A program made the position numbers and the translations under genes. 64,000 nucleotides of DNA from positions 186,001 through 250,000 of the forward strand of contig JAJTXV010000001.1 in the NCBI GenBank assembly GCA_021463845.1. The letters run 5' to 3'. The notes below the pieces were generated by a model. It searched no databases, had not been told where the DNA came from, and worked only from the letters and a program-made list of their open reading frames with translations. Below, piece by piece: positions 14,807 through 22,808 of the stretch (the first letter of the stretch is position 1; every line of letters begins with the position of its first letter). This stretch comes from Anaerolineales bacterium (GTDB lineage: Bacteria; Chloroflexota; Anaerolineae; Anaerolineales; UBA11579).

Positions 14807-15472
14807 ATGTACGAGTTTACGTTGTTGCGTCACGCCGAATCGCAGGGCAACATTGACAAGAAGCATCAGGGCCAGGCCGAGTTCCCGCTGACGGAGCTGG
14901 GCCGCCAGCAGGCCGCCGCACTTGGGGAGCGCTGGCGCAGTGAGGATGTGCAGTTCACGCGCATTTTCTCCAGCCCTCTGCAGCGCGCCCGCCAAACCGC
15001 CGAGATCATCAACGCCGCGCTCAATGCCCCGCTTGAGCTTGAGCCCCTGTTGGCCGAGCGCCACCTGGGCGAGCTGACGGGCCTGACACATGATATTGCC
15101 AGCCAGCAAGTCCCGCCGCCGCCCTTCCTCACCCCATACGAGCCGTACGGCAACACGGGTGAGGGGCAGTGGCAGCTCTTTCTGCGCGCCGGTCAAATGC
15201 TGCACAGTTTGCTCAGCCAGCCGCGCGGCAAGTACTTGGTGGTTTCCCACCGCGGCTTCCTGGGCATGCTCATGTACGCCATCCTCGGCATCAACCCCCA
15301 CGCCAATTTCCAGGGCCCGCGCTTCCATTTCCAGAACACCGGCTTTGCCCGCCTGACCTATGACACGCACAATCACCAATGGCGGCTCTTCGCTTTCAAT
15401 GACCTGAGTCATCTGGGCGATCTGCCGGTCAGCTCGCTGCTGGTGCCGGCTCCGGCGCACAGCAGCAAATAG
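14807..15472 (+). CDS. Histidine phosphatase family protein (phosphoglycerate-mutase-like)
   Basis: The 221-residue protein belongs to the branch 1 histidine phosphatase superfamily. The phospho-accepting His is in LLRHAESQGN, the second Arg in SSPLQRARQTAEII, the acidic residue in LAERHLGELTG, and the second His in VVSHRGFLGML. These features fit a small-molecule phosphatase of the CobC/GpmB type, with no clue to its substrate. A GAGGTGA site precedes the ATG, and a terminator follows directly. Confidence 0.9.
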   Translation: MYEFTLLRHAESQGNIDKKHQGQAEFPLTELGRQQAAALGERWRSEDVQFTRIFSSPLQRARQTAEIINAALNAPLELEPLLAERHLGELTGLTHDIASQQVPPPPFLTPYEPYGNTGEGQWQLFLRAGQMLHSLLSQPRGKYLVVSHRGFLGMLMYAILGINPHANFQGPRFHFQNTGFARLTYDTHNHQWRLFAFNDLSHLGDLPVSSLLVPAPAHSSK

Positions 15473-15476
15473 AAGC

Positions 15477-15506
15477 AAAAATGCGGCGCAAGCCGCATTT
15501 TTTATT
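15477..15506 (+). terminator. Rho-independent terminator
   Basis: AAAAATGCGGC-GCAA-GCCGCATTTTTTATT lies just past the histidine phosphatase stop codon. Confidence 0.9.
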
Positions 15507-15605
15507 TCGCTCTTACGAAAATCTATGATTAATGCATTACCCTATACTAATCAGCAGCCTTGCTGAGTCGCAGCGGCGCCTCCGCTGACTATACCAGGAG
15601 GACCC

Positions 15606-16541
15606 ATGAGCTTTTTGTCTTCGATCGGCACCTACGCATTCTGGTTTGTCGTGCTGCTGATCCTTCTCCCCGGCACCATCTTCACTGTGCAGCAGCAGAC
15701 CGCGGTCATTGTGCAGCGCTTCGGCAAGTTTGCGCGCATTTATCGCCCGGGCCTCAATTTCAAGATCCCTCTGATCGAGCAGATCGCCGGCCGCGTCAAC
15801 CTGCGCTTGCAGCAACTGGACGTCGACATTGAGACCAAGACCAAGGACAACGTATTCGTCAAAATGACCGTCTCCGTGCAGTACCTGATCCGCGAAGACA
15901 AGGTGTTCGACGCCTTCTATCGCCTGCAGGACCCGCACACCCAGATCCGCTCCTTCGTCTTCGACGTGGTGCGTGCCAATGTGCCCAAGATGACGCTCGA
16001 CGAAGTCTTCGAGAACAAAGAGGACATCGCCACCGCCGTGCGCACCGAGCTGTCTGACGCCATGGATGATTTCGGCTACAACATCCGCCAGACCTTGATC
16101 ACGGACATTGACCCGGATCCTAAGGTCAAGCAGGCCATGAATGAGATCAACACCCAGGAGCGCCTGCGCCTGGCCGCCGCCCAGAAGGCTGAGGCTGAGT
16201 ACATCATCACCGTGAAAGCGGCCGAGGGTGAAGCCGAAAGCAAGCGTCTGCAGGGTGTGGGTATCGCCAACCAGCGTAAGGAAATTGCTCAGGGTCTCAG
16301 CAGCGCCGTAGGCGATTTCCAGAAGGAGATCCCCAGCGTCTCGCCCCAAACGGTGATGGACCTGCTGATGGTTACCCAGCACTTTGACATGCTCAAGGAC
16401 ATCGGCGCCCACGCCGGCAGCAAGGTGGTGCTGATCCCCTACAGCCCCAACGCCGTTGGCGACCTGACCGACCAAATGCGCAATGCCATCTATGTCGGCA
16501 ACGAGATGGGTGCGGACGACAGCCCTCCCGCCAAGAAGTAG
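15606..16541 (+). CDS. SPFH/Band 7 (stomatin/prohibitin-like) membrane protein
   Basis: The 311-residue protein has one N-terminal membrane span (about residues 8-26), an SPFH domain (TVQQQTAVIVQRFGKFARIYRPGLNFKIPL onward to about 190), and a coiled, Ala/Glu-rich helix (AAAQKAEAEYIITVKAAEGEAESKR) that drives oligomer assembly. Such proteins form membrane scaffolds or regulate membrane proteases. There is no adjacent NfeD gene, so a partner is not evident. The gene is monocistronic with a good AGGAGG site and its own terminator. Confidence 0.92.
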   Translation: MSFLSSIGTYAFWFVVLLILLPGTIFTVQQQTAVIVQRFGKFARIYRPGLNFKIPLIEQIAGRVNLRLQQLDVDIETKTKDNVFVKMTVSVQYLIREDKVFDAFYRLQDPHTQIRSFVFDVVRANVPKMTLDEVFENKEDIATAVRTELSDAMDDFGYNIRQTLITDIDPDPKVKQAMNEINTQERLRLAAAQKAEAEYIITVKAAEGEAESKRLQGVGIANQRKEIAQGLSSAVGDFQKEIPSVSPQTVMDLLMVTQHFDMLKDIGAHAGSKVVLIPYSPNAVGDLTDQMRNAIYVGNEMGADDSPPAKK

Positions 16542-16557
16542 CCGCAGATCAGTAACC

Positions 16558-16593
16558 AAAAAGAGCCACCCGTTTCGGGTGGCTCTTTTTTTG
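16558..16593 (+). terminator. Rho-independent terminator
   Basis: AAAAAGAGCCACCCG-TTT-CGGGTGGCTCTTTTTTT follows the SPFH gene. Confidence 0.92.
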
Positions 16594-16614
16594 GTGCGTC
16601 GCCCGTTTTTTTCT

Positions 16615-16652
16615 TGTCATTCCGACGAGGCCGTAGGCCGAGGAGGAATCCT
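16615..16652. repeat. TGTCATTCCGA...GAGGAATCCT repeat, single arm
   Basis: TGTCATTCCGACGAGG-CCGTAGGCCG-AGGAGGAATCCT closely matches the left arm of the element at 1388-1535. No right arm follows, so this is a half-element. Confidence 0.65.
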
Positions 16653-16689
16653 TTAGGACATTGCAAAGCCCATCTGAGGCTGCACGGTC

Positions 16690-17520
16690 CTAGTTCACGA
16701 AGCTGGGGTATGCCCGCCCGGCCGCCCACACGAACAGCGCCGCCACCAGGATCAGCACCGCGAAATCAGTGCCCAGGCCGAAGTGGCTCTGCCCGCCATC
16801 CAACATGAAGGTGCGCAGCGCATCCACCACATAGGTCAGCGGGTTGAAGCGCGAGATCGCCTGCAGCCAACCCGGCATGATCTCGATGGGGTAGATGGCG
16901 TTGCTGGCAAAGAATAGCGGCATGGTCATGAACTGGCCAATGCCCATAAAGCGCTCGCGGGTCTTCACCTTGATCGCCACCAGCAGCGAGAACGTAGAAA
17001 ACAGCACCGCGCCCATCAGCACGGTGAACAGCGTGCCCAACAGGGCAAAGATGTTGAAATCCAGTTTCACGCCCATGACGTAGGCCAGCGGGTAAATAAT
17101 GAAAGTTTGCGAGATGCCGCGCACGCCCGCCGAGAGTCCCTTGCCCAGCACCAGTGCGGCGCGCGGCGCCGGGCCAGCCAGGAACTTGTGGATGATGCCC
17201 AGGTCACGTTCCCAAATGATCGAGATACCGTAGAAGATCGAGATGAACAGCATGCTTTGCGCCAGGATGCCGGGCGCCATGAATTCAATGTAGCCGAATT
17301 CGCCGGTAGGGATGGCGCGCACCCCGGCCAGCACCTGGCCGAAGATCAGTATCCACAGCACCGGCTGGGCGGCCCGCGTCAGCAGGTCGAGCGGTTCGTG
17401 GCGCAGCTTGCGCATCTCCATCTCGGCGATGTTGAGTGTCTTGCGGATGAAGAACACGATCGCCTCAATCGGGCGCAGCCAGGCGGCCGGAGCGTTTTGG
17501 GGGTTTACGATGTCTGTCAT
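16690..17520 (-). CDS. ABC-2 type permease, DrrB-like
   Basis: The 276-residue protein has the six-span pattern of ABC-2 permeases, including FGYIEFMAPGILAQSMLFISIFYGISIIWERDLG and the conserved SRFNPLTYVVDALR near the C-terminus. It pairs with the ATPase that ends 6 bases upstream, forming a DrrAB-type exporter with MarR at the head of the operon. The likely cargo is a hydrophobic drug or lipid; the substrate is unknown. Confidence 0.92.
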   Translation of the reverse strand: MTDIVNPQNAPAAWLRPIEAIVFFIRKTLNIAEMEMRKLRHEPLDLLTRAAQPVLWILIFGQVLAGVRAIPTGEFGYIEFMAPGILAQSMLFISIFYGISIIWERDLGIIHKFLAGPAPRAALVLGKGLSAGVRGISQTFIIYPLAYVMGVKLDFNIFALLGTLFTVLMGAVLFSTFSLLVAIKVKTRERFMGIGQFMTMPLFFASNAIYPIEIMPGWLQAISRFNPLTYVVDALRTFMLDGGQSHFGLGTDFAVLILVAALFVWAAGRAYPSFVN

Positions 17521-17526
17521 GCTGTC

Positions 17527-18327
17527 CTATCCCACGCGGCGCGCATTGATGCGCGTGCGTGAAGTTTCAAGGTAAGAGCCCGGGGTGGCTTCCAGCGCGG
17601 CCCCGGCGAAGTGGCTGAACACAGCGTTCAGGTCGGCCGCGCCGCCATTGACGGATGCCTTGAGCTCTTGCGGCGAACCGATCGCGGCCAGCTGGCCCTG
17701 ATGCATGATGGCGATGCGCTGGCACAGGCCGTCGGCCTCGTCCATGTAATGGGTGGTGAGCAGGATGGTGGTGTTGAACTCGTCGCGCAGGCGCTTGATG
17801 TGCTCCCATACCGACGCACGCGCGATCGGGTCCAGGCCAACGGTGGGCTCGTCCAGGAACAGCACCCGCGGCCGGTGAATGACCGACTGGGCGATCTCCA
17901 GCTTGCGGATCATGCCGCCCGAGTAGGTCTTGACCATGCGTGAGGCCGCGTCTTGCAGGCCCATCATCTCCAGCAGGCGCTGGATGCGCTCTTCGCGCAC
18001 ATTGGTCGGCAGATCGAAGATCTTGGCGAAGATGAGCAGGTTCTCGTAGCCGGTCATGTTGCCGTCAGCCGAGAGTAGCTGCGGCACATAGCCCGTCGAG
18101 CGGCGCACCTGAGCCGACTGGCTGACGATGTCGTAGCCCGCCACTATAGCGCCGCCGCCGCTGGGCGGCAGCAGCGTGGTCAGCATCTTGATCATGGTGG
18201 TCTTGCCGGCGCCGTTGGGGCCAAGCAGGCCAAAGATCTCGCCTTCTTGCAGGGCCAGCGATACGCCGTTCACCGCCGTAAAATCGCCAAATTGGAGCGT
18301 AAGCTCATGGGTTTCGATCACATTCAT
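17527..18327 (-). CDS. ABC transporter ATPase, DrrA-like
   Basis: This single-domain ATPase has Walker A GPNGAGKTT, signature YSGGMIRKLEIA, Walker B VLFLDEPTVGLD and H-loop TTHYMDEAD. The start MNVIETHELTLQFG (18327) is preferred over the track start at 18384, which would lie inside marR; AAGGAG overlaps the marR stop 13 bases upstream. The C-terminal tail (about 230-266) is the typical DrrA regulatory extension. It is the middle gene of marR-drrA-drrB. Confidence 0.93.
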   Translation of the reverse strand: MNVIETHELTLQFGDFTAVNGVSLALQEGEIFGLLGPNGAGKTTMIKMLTTLLPPSGGGAIVAGYDIVSQSAQVRRSTGYVPQLLSADGNMTGYENLLIFAKIFDLPTNVREERIQRLLEMMGLQDAASRMVKTYSGGMIRKLEIAQSVIHRPRVLFLDEPTVGLDPIARASVWEHIKRLRDEFNTTILLTTHYMDEADGLCQRIAIMHQGQLAAIGSPQELKASVNGGAADLNAVFSHFAGAALEATPGSYLETSRTRINARRVG

Positions 18328-18337
18328 GGGTTGCGTG

Positions 18338-18808
18338 TCACTCCTTCTTGGGTTCGTTGCCAGCTGCAGGGGAGGGGCTTGCAAATGCGTCTTTCAAGAT
18401 GTGCATGGCCTCCACTACCGCTTCTTGTTGCTTTGGGCTGAGGTGCGCCAGTTGCTCGGTCAGAAATTCGCGCGTGTGCTCACGCACGATCTGGATGCTC
18501 TTCTGCCCCTTGGGCAGCACGCTCAGCTGCACACGCCGGCGGTCGCCGGCATGTGCTTCGCGCTTGGCCAGCCCGCGCTGCACCAGGCTCTCCACCAGCT
18601 TTGAAGCGGCCGGGGCTTCGACGCCTACGAATTCCGCCAGCTCGTTCAGCGCGCAGCCTGGATTGCGGTTGATGTAGGCTAGGGCGCGGAACTCCGGCAG
18701 GGTCAGATCCGGGTCACGCCGGGCGCGGAAGTTGCGCCGGATGATGCGCATCACCATCGGAATGGTTTCCAGCACTTCGGTGGCTATGGTTGTCTTTTTC
18801 TCGCTCAT
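18338..18808 (-). CDS. MarR family transcriptional regulator
   Basis: The 156-residue protein has a winged-helix DNA-binding domain (LTLPEFRALAYINRNPGCALNELAEFVGVEAPAASKLVESLVQRGLAKRE...DRRRVQLSVLPKG) with the DRR wing typical of MarR proteins. It is the first gene of an operon with a DrrAB-type exporter, so it probably represses the operon until a ligand binds. A candidate operator abuts the start codon. Confidence 0.93.
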   Translation of the reverse strand: MSEKKTTIATEVLETIPMVMRIIRRNFRARRDPDLTLPEFRALAYINRNPGCALNELAEFVGVEAPAASKLVESLVQRGLAKREAHAGDRRRVQLSVLPKGQKSIQIVREHTREFLTEQLAHLSPKQQEAVVEAMHILKDAFASPSPAAGNEPKKE

Positions 18809-18827
18809 TAGTTGCTTTTGGAAACTA
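18809..18827. promoter_or_regulatory. Candidate MarR operator
   Basis: TAGTTGCTTTTGGAAACTA is an imperfect palindrome (TAGTTnC...GnAACTA) directly before the marR start codon, where an autorepressor site would be expected. Confidence 0.35.
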
Positions 18828-18875
18828 TTTGACTAGGAATATATCCTGACTCTGTGTGCAGGTCAAGCCTTGGTT

Positions 18876-18881
18876 TAAAAT
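18876..18881 (+). promoter_or_regulatory. -10 box TAAAAT for leaderless start (methyltransferase)
   Basis: TAAAAT is followed by CACAGTG and then ATG, a 7-base gap, with no Shine-Dalgarno sequence. Confidence 0.5.
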
Positions 18882-18888
18882 CACAGTG

Positions 18889-19560
18889 ATGGACGAGAGC
18901 ATACTGGCCCAGCAGCTGGCCTACTACAACGCCCGCGCTCAGGAATACGACGAGTCGGTGCAGCAGACCGGCCGCTACACCGGCCCCGGCATCCCCGAGG
19001 TCGATGCGGAGTGGCAATACATTGCCCGCCGCCTGTACACACTGCCGCGGGTGGGCCATTCCCTGGAGCTGGCCTGCGGCACCGGCCTGTGGACGCAGGA
19101 GCTGCTGGACATCTCAGAGCACATCACCGCCGTGGACGGCGCGCCCGAAATGCTGGCCACCAACAAGGCCAAGCTGAACAGCCCGCGTGTGCGCTACCAG
19201 CAAGCCGACCTGTTCAAGTGGCAGCCCAGCGGCGTGTATGACCTGGTGTTCTTCGCTTTCTGGATCTCGCACGTGCCGCCGGAGCTGCTGCCGGCCTTCA
19301 TCGAGAAGGCGGCCGCAGCCGTGAAGCCCGGCGGGCGCATCGTGATCGCCGATGAGCCAGGCGGCGGCAAGCAGCTCTCCGGCCCGGTGGAGAACAAGAT
19401 CGAGCAGACCCGCACCCTGCACAACGGCGAAACCTATCGCATCGTCAAGGTCTATCACGACCCGCAAGTCCTGCAGCGCCAGCTCGAAGCCCTCGGCTTC
19501 ACTGATATTGATCTGTGGGTAGGCGACTTTTTCTTCTCGCTCACGGCGGTAAAGAAATAG
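18889..19560 (+). CDS. Class I SAM-dependent methyltransferase
   Basis: The product is 223 residues from the ATG at 18889; the track's GTG at 18856 lies upstream of the -10 box and is rejected. Motif I LELACGTGLWT, the acidic end of strand 2 (TAVDGAPEML), a motif-IV-like YDLVFFAFWISHVP and a post-motif KPGGRIVIADEP are present. It resembles methyltransferases of the UbiE/Coq5 or small-molecule type; the substrate is not known. A stand-alone gene. Confidence 0.88.
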   Translation: MDESILAQQLAYYNARAQEYDESVQQTGRYTGPGIPEVDAEWQYIARRLYTLPRVGHSLELACGTGLWTQELLDISEHITAVDGAPEMLATNKAKLNSPRVRYQQADLFKWQPSGVYDLVFFAFWISHVPPELLPAFIEKAAAAVKPGGRIVIADEPGGGKQLSGPVENKIEQTRTLHNGETYRIVKVYHDPQVLQRQLEALGFTDIDLWVGDFFFSLTAVKK

Positions 19561-19673
19561 CTCCAGAGCATATAAACATCAATATCATTCCACAAGCAAA
19601 TATTGAGCCACACTCGGCGCGCAAGGGCGGAACACACAAATACTTGCAGTCAGGCGCGCGTTGGCTATGACGC

Positions 19674-20810
19674 TTAGTCTTGCTCTATCACGTGGCGGAC
19701 GATGACCATGCGCATGATCTCGCTGGTGCCTTCACCGATCGTCATCAGACGCGCATCGCGATAAATGCGCTCGACCGGGAATTCGGAGCTGTATCCGTAA
19801 CCGCCGTGGATTTGGATCGCATTGCGGCACACGGTCTCGGCCACTTCAGTGGCGAACAGTTTGGCCATGGCAGCTTCTTTGGCGAAGGGCTTGCCGTTGT
19901 CCTTGTTCCAGGCGGCTTGCCAGACCAGCAGACGGGCGGCGTTCAGCTGGGTCTCAGCGTCAGCCAGCATCCACTGGATGGCCTGGTGGTTGGCGATGGG
20001 CTGGCCGAAGGTGTGGCGTTCCTTGGCGTACTTGACCGCTTCTTCCAGCGCAGCGCGGCCCAGGCCGACGGACAGCGCGCCGATGCCGACCCGGCCGCCA
20101 TCCAGCGTGGCGAAGGTGTAGCTCAAACCCTTGCCCTGCTCACCCACCAGGTTGGCATCCGGCACGCGCACATTCTGGTAACTCAGCGCATGCGTGGGTG
20201 AGCCGTGCAGGCCCATCTTCTTCTCCGCCGGGCCGATGGAGAGGCCGGGCGTATCTGTTGGGACAAGGATGAGACTGTGGCGCTCGCCGGTGCGCACGAG
20301 GGTGACGATGAAATCAGCAATGGATGCATTGGTGCACCACATCTTGCTGCCGTTGATGACCCAGCTATCGCCATCCTGGACTGCGCTGGTCTGCACACCG
20401 CCGCTCAGGTCTGAGCCAGCCCCGGGCTCGGTGAGCGCCAAGGCGGCTAACTTGCCGCTGCCGCTTGCGGCAGGCGGCAAGTATGTTTGCTTGAGCTCTT
20501 CGGAGCCGAACAGAGCGACCGGCGCGCAACCCAGAGCGCTGTGAGCGCCGATGCTGAGGGCGGTGCTGCCGCAGCCCCAGCCCAGCTCCTCGACCGCCAG
20601 CACGATGCTGAGCGTATCCAGCTCGGCGCCGCCGTAGGCTTCGGGGATGTGCATGCCCAGCAGGCCGAGGGCCGCGCCTTTGCGGGCGGCCTCCCAATTG
20701 AACTCGCTGCGCTCATCGACCTCGCGGGCCTTGGGCTTCACTTCCCTGGCGACAAAGTCGTGCACGGCGGCTTGCCATTGCTTGTGCTCCTGGCTGAGTT
20801 CAAAATTCAT
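19674..20810 (-). CDS. Acyl-CoA dehydrogenase
   Basis: The product is 378 residues when started at MNFELSQEHKQW (20810, preceded by AAGGAGA); the track start at 20912 adds an unrelated leader. It is an FAD enzyme oxidising acyl-CoA to enoyl-CoA. ALTEPGAGSDLSG (flavin and acyl contacts), WVINGSKMWCTN, FGQPIANHQAIQ, IQIHGGYGYSSEFPVERIYRDAR and the catalytic Glu in GEGTSEIMR are all present. There are no other beta-oxidation genes nearby, and the chain-length or branched-chain specificity cannot be told. A TACAAT -10 box lies at 20842-20847 on the minus strand. Confidence 0.95.
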   Translation of the reverse strand: MNFELSQEHKQWQAAVHDFVAREVKPKAREVDERSEFNWEAARKGAALGLLGMHIPEAYGGAELDTLSIVLAVEELGWGCGSTALSIGAHSALGCAPVALFGSEELKQTYLPPAASGSGKLAALALTEPGAGSDLSGGVQTSAVQDGDSWVINGSKMWCTNASIADFIVTLVRTGERHSLILVPTDTPGLSIGPAEKKMGLHGSPTHALSYQNVRVPDANLVGEQGKGLSYTFATLDGGRVGIGALSVGLGRAALEEAVKYAKERHTFGQPIANHQAIQWMLADAETQLNAARLLVWQAAWNKDNGKPFAKEAAMAKLFATEVAETVCRNAIQIHGGYGYSSEFPVERIYRDARLMTIGEGTSEIMRMVIVRHVIEQD

Positions 20811-21058
20811 TTGGGCAGTCTCCTTTTGGTTACCGGAGATTAATTGTACGCTGGATGTGTACTCAAGTGGAACGCGCCGCTCTACGGCAGTGGCCTGCGG
20901 CGGTAACTCCACGCCAAGATGTTGTTCGTTTTTGGTGTGGGGGTGGGGGGTGCAACTAAAAGATATCTGGAAACAGCAAGGCTAGGCAGGTCATGGGCGT
21001 ACTATGCCAGAACTTTGACGAATCTTGTGGATTGGGGCTGCGCTGTCAAGGAGAGAGT

Positions 21059-21166
21059 TGTCATTGCGAGCGAGCGAAGCAATCTACCCGGCTAGAAGAA
21101 CTCTAAATCCAGATTGCTTCGTCCGTTTCCATCGCTAATGCGCTGGATACTCCTCGCAATGACAAA
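21059..21166. repeat. TCATTGCGAG inverted-repeat element
   Basis: The left end TGTCATTGCGAGCGAGCGAAGCAATCT and the right part AGATTGCTTCGTC...CCTCGCAATGACA are near reverse complements around a short spacer. It is of the same general class as the element at 1388 but of the TCATTGCGAG subtype. The rest of the 20811-21230 gap holds the acyl-CoA dehydrogenase leader and promoter, and nothing else that I recognise. Confidence 0.7.
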
Positions 21167-21218
21167 AGCTTCCTTGACAGGATACTAACTACTATCAATC
21201 AGGTGATTTTATTCGCTT

Positions 21219-21224
21219 TATACT
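21219..21224 (+). promoter_or_regulatory. -10 box TATACT for leaderless ung
   Basis: TATACT is followed by CACTGT and then ATG, a 6-base gap, with no Shine-Dalgarno sequence. Confidence 0.55.
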
Positions 21225-21230
21225 CACTGT

Positions 21231-21893
21231 ATGGATGTGCGCATTGAAGCCAGTTGGAAGGAAAAGCTGGCCGAGGAGTTTGAGAAGCCGTATTTTGGGC
21301 AGCTGGCCGAGTTCGTGCGGGCGGAGTACAAACAATTCACCATCTATCCGCCCGGCAGCAAGATCTTTAATGCGTTCGACGCCTGCCCGTTTGACAAGGT
21401 GAAGGTAGTCATCCTGGGGCAGGACCCATATCACGGCCCGGGCCAGGCCAACGGCTTGTGCTTCTCGGTCAGCGAGGGCATCCCGCTGCCGCCCTCGCTG
21501 CAGAACATCTACAAGGAGCTCAAAGACGATCTGGGCGTGCAGCCGCCTGCCAGCGGCGACCTGGAGCGCTGGGCGCGGCAGGGCGTGCTGCTGCTCAACG
21601 CGACCCTGACCGTGCGCAGGGGTGCGGCGGCCAGCCACCAGGGCAAGGGCTGGGAGGAGTTCACCGATGCGGCCCTGCGGGTGCTATCTCAAGAACGCGA
21701 GCACCTCGTGTTCATTTTGTGGGGCGCGTATGCGCGCCGCAAGGGCGCATTCATTGACCGCATGAAGCACCTGGTGATCGAGTCAGCCCACCCGTCGCCG
21801 CTCTCGGCGCACAATGGCTTCTTCGGCAGCAAGCCGTTTTCAAAGACGAATGAGTATTTGCAGCGGTATAGGGTGGAAGCGGTACAGTGGTAA
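21231..21893 (+). CDS. ung: Uracil-DNA glycosylase, family 1
   Basis: The 220-residue enzyme removes uracil from DNA. The water-activating motif GQDPYHGPGQANGLCFSV, the LLLNATLTV strand and the C-terminal HPSPLSAHNGFFG leucine loop are all present and in family order. The length is normal. It is leaderless by the -10 placement and followed by a CACAAAG repeat hairpin. Confidence 0.97.
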   Translation: MDVRIEASWKEKLAEEFEKPYFGQLAEFVRAEYKQFTIYPPGSKIFNAFDACPFDKVKVVILGQDPYHGPGQANGLCFSVSEGIPLPPSLQNIYKELKDDLGVQPPASGDLERWARQGVLLLNATLTVRRGAAASHQGKGWEEFTDAALRVLSQEREHLVFILWGAYARRKGAFIDRMKHLVIESAHPSPLSAHNGFFGSKPFSKTNEYLQRYRVEAVQW

Positions 21894-21899
21894 AAAAAC

Positions 21900-21963
21900 C
21901 TCACCACAAAGACACAAAGAGCACAAAGCAAAAACTTTGTGTCCTTTGTGTCTTTGTGGTTAA
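21900..21963. repeat. CACAAAGACACAAAG inverted repeat
   Basis: CCACAAAGACACAAAGAGCACAAAG is mirrored by CTTTGTGTCCTTTGTGTCTTTGTGG around AAAAA, forming a long hairpin between two converging genes. It probably also works as a transcription stop. A one-armed relative runs through the 3' end of the DUF1385 gene (about 30151-30178). Confidence 0.7.
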
Positions 21964-21971
21964 GGGTTTAG

Positions 21972-22808
21972 CTACGCTGTTATCAACGCTATCGCAAGCA
22001 ACGCCAGCCCTACTCCGACAACTTGTAAGCGGCTGAGATGCTCTTCTTCGATGAGACGGGCCATCAGCACAGTGATGCCCGGATAGAGCGAGACCAGCAC
22101 GGCGGCAATATCCAGGCGGCCGGTTTGCACTGCCCGCAGGAACAGAAAATTGCCCAGCATGTCCAGCACGCCCGAAGCGACCAGGATCGCCACGGGAAGC
22201 TTGCTGGGCAGCGACAGGCGGCGGGTGGCCAGGGCGATGCCAGCTAGCATGAGGCTTGACGCCAGGCGGCTGGCGGCCAGCGGCCAGAAGGTAGCGCCTT
22301 CGCTGATCTGATCCAGCGTGGTGAAGAACAGGCCAAAGCCCAGGCCAGCAATGATGCCCAAGCCCAGGCCCGATTTCCGGCTTTCCCCGCCGCGCGGTGA
22401 AACCAGCCAGATGCTGGCGAGCGCCAGAGCGAAGCCCCACAGCTGCTGCGCCGGCGGCATGCCGGCGCGCAACGCGGTGACCAATACCGGCACCATGGCA
22501 CCGATGGCGGCCGCCACCGGCGAGACCACGCCCATGCGCCCGACGGCAAAGCCGTGCAGCATAGACATGAAGCCGACTGTGCCCACCAGGCCGCCCAGGA
22601 TGCCCCAGCCCAGATCTGCCAACGAGGAGACAGGCTCGCCGATGGCCAGAGCTCCGACCAGGGCGGCCAGGAAGCCGATGGGCAGCGAGATCAGCAAAGT
22701 GTGGAAGGCGCCGATGCGGCGGGCACCGAGGCCGCTAATGAAATCTCCGCTGCCCCAGGTGAGGGCGGCGGAGAGTGCGTAGGCGATCGAAGTTGCGAGG
22801 GCGTTCAT
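21972..22808 (-). CDS. EamA/DMT family transporter
   Basis: The 278-residue protein has about ten hydrophobic helices arranged as two EamA repeats (about 1-135 and 147-278). The SSLMLAGIALA and PGITVLMARLIEEEHLSRLQVVGVGLALLAIAL segments are typical of drug/metabolite exporters. Its start codon directly follows the stop of the upstream flavoenzyme gene, so it is the last gene of the operon with the acyl-CoA synthetase, the SET protein and the BBE oxidoreductase. The substrate is unknown; it may export the product of the flavoenzyme. Confidence 0.88.
   Translation of the reverse strand: MNALATSIAYALSAALTWGSGDFISGLGARRIGAFHTLLISLPIGFLAALVGALAIGEPVSSLADLGWGILGGLVGTVGFMSMLHGFAVGRMGVVSPVAAAIGAMVPVLVTALRAGMPPAQQLWGFALALASIWLVSPRGGESRKSGLGLGIIAGLGFGLFFTTLDQISEGATFWPLAASRLASSLMLAGIALATRRLSLPSKLPVAILVASGVLDMLGNFLFLRAVQTGRLDIAAVLVSLYPGITVLMARLIEEEHLSRLQVVGVGLALLAIALITA

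Noticed and set aside
15537-16559. Minus-strand ORF of 340 residues
   Set aside because: It is antisense to the SPFH protein; composition looks like a shadow frame (His/Gly/Val-rich).
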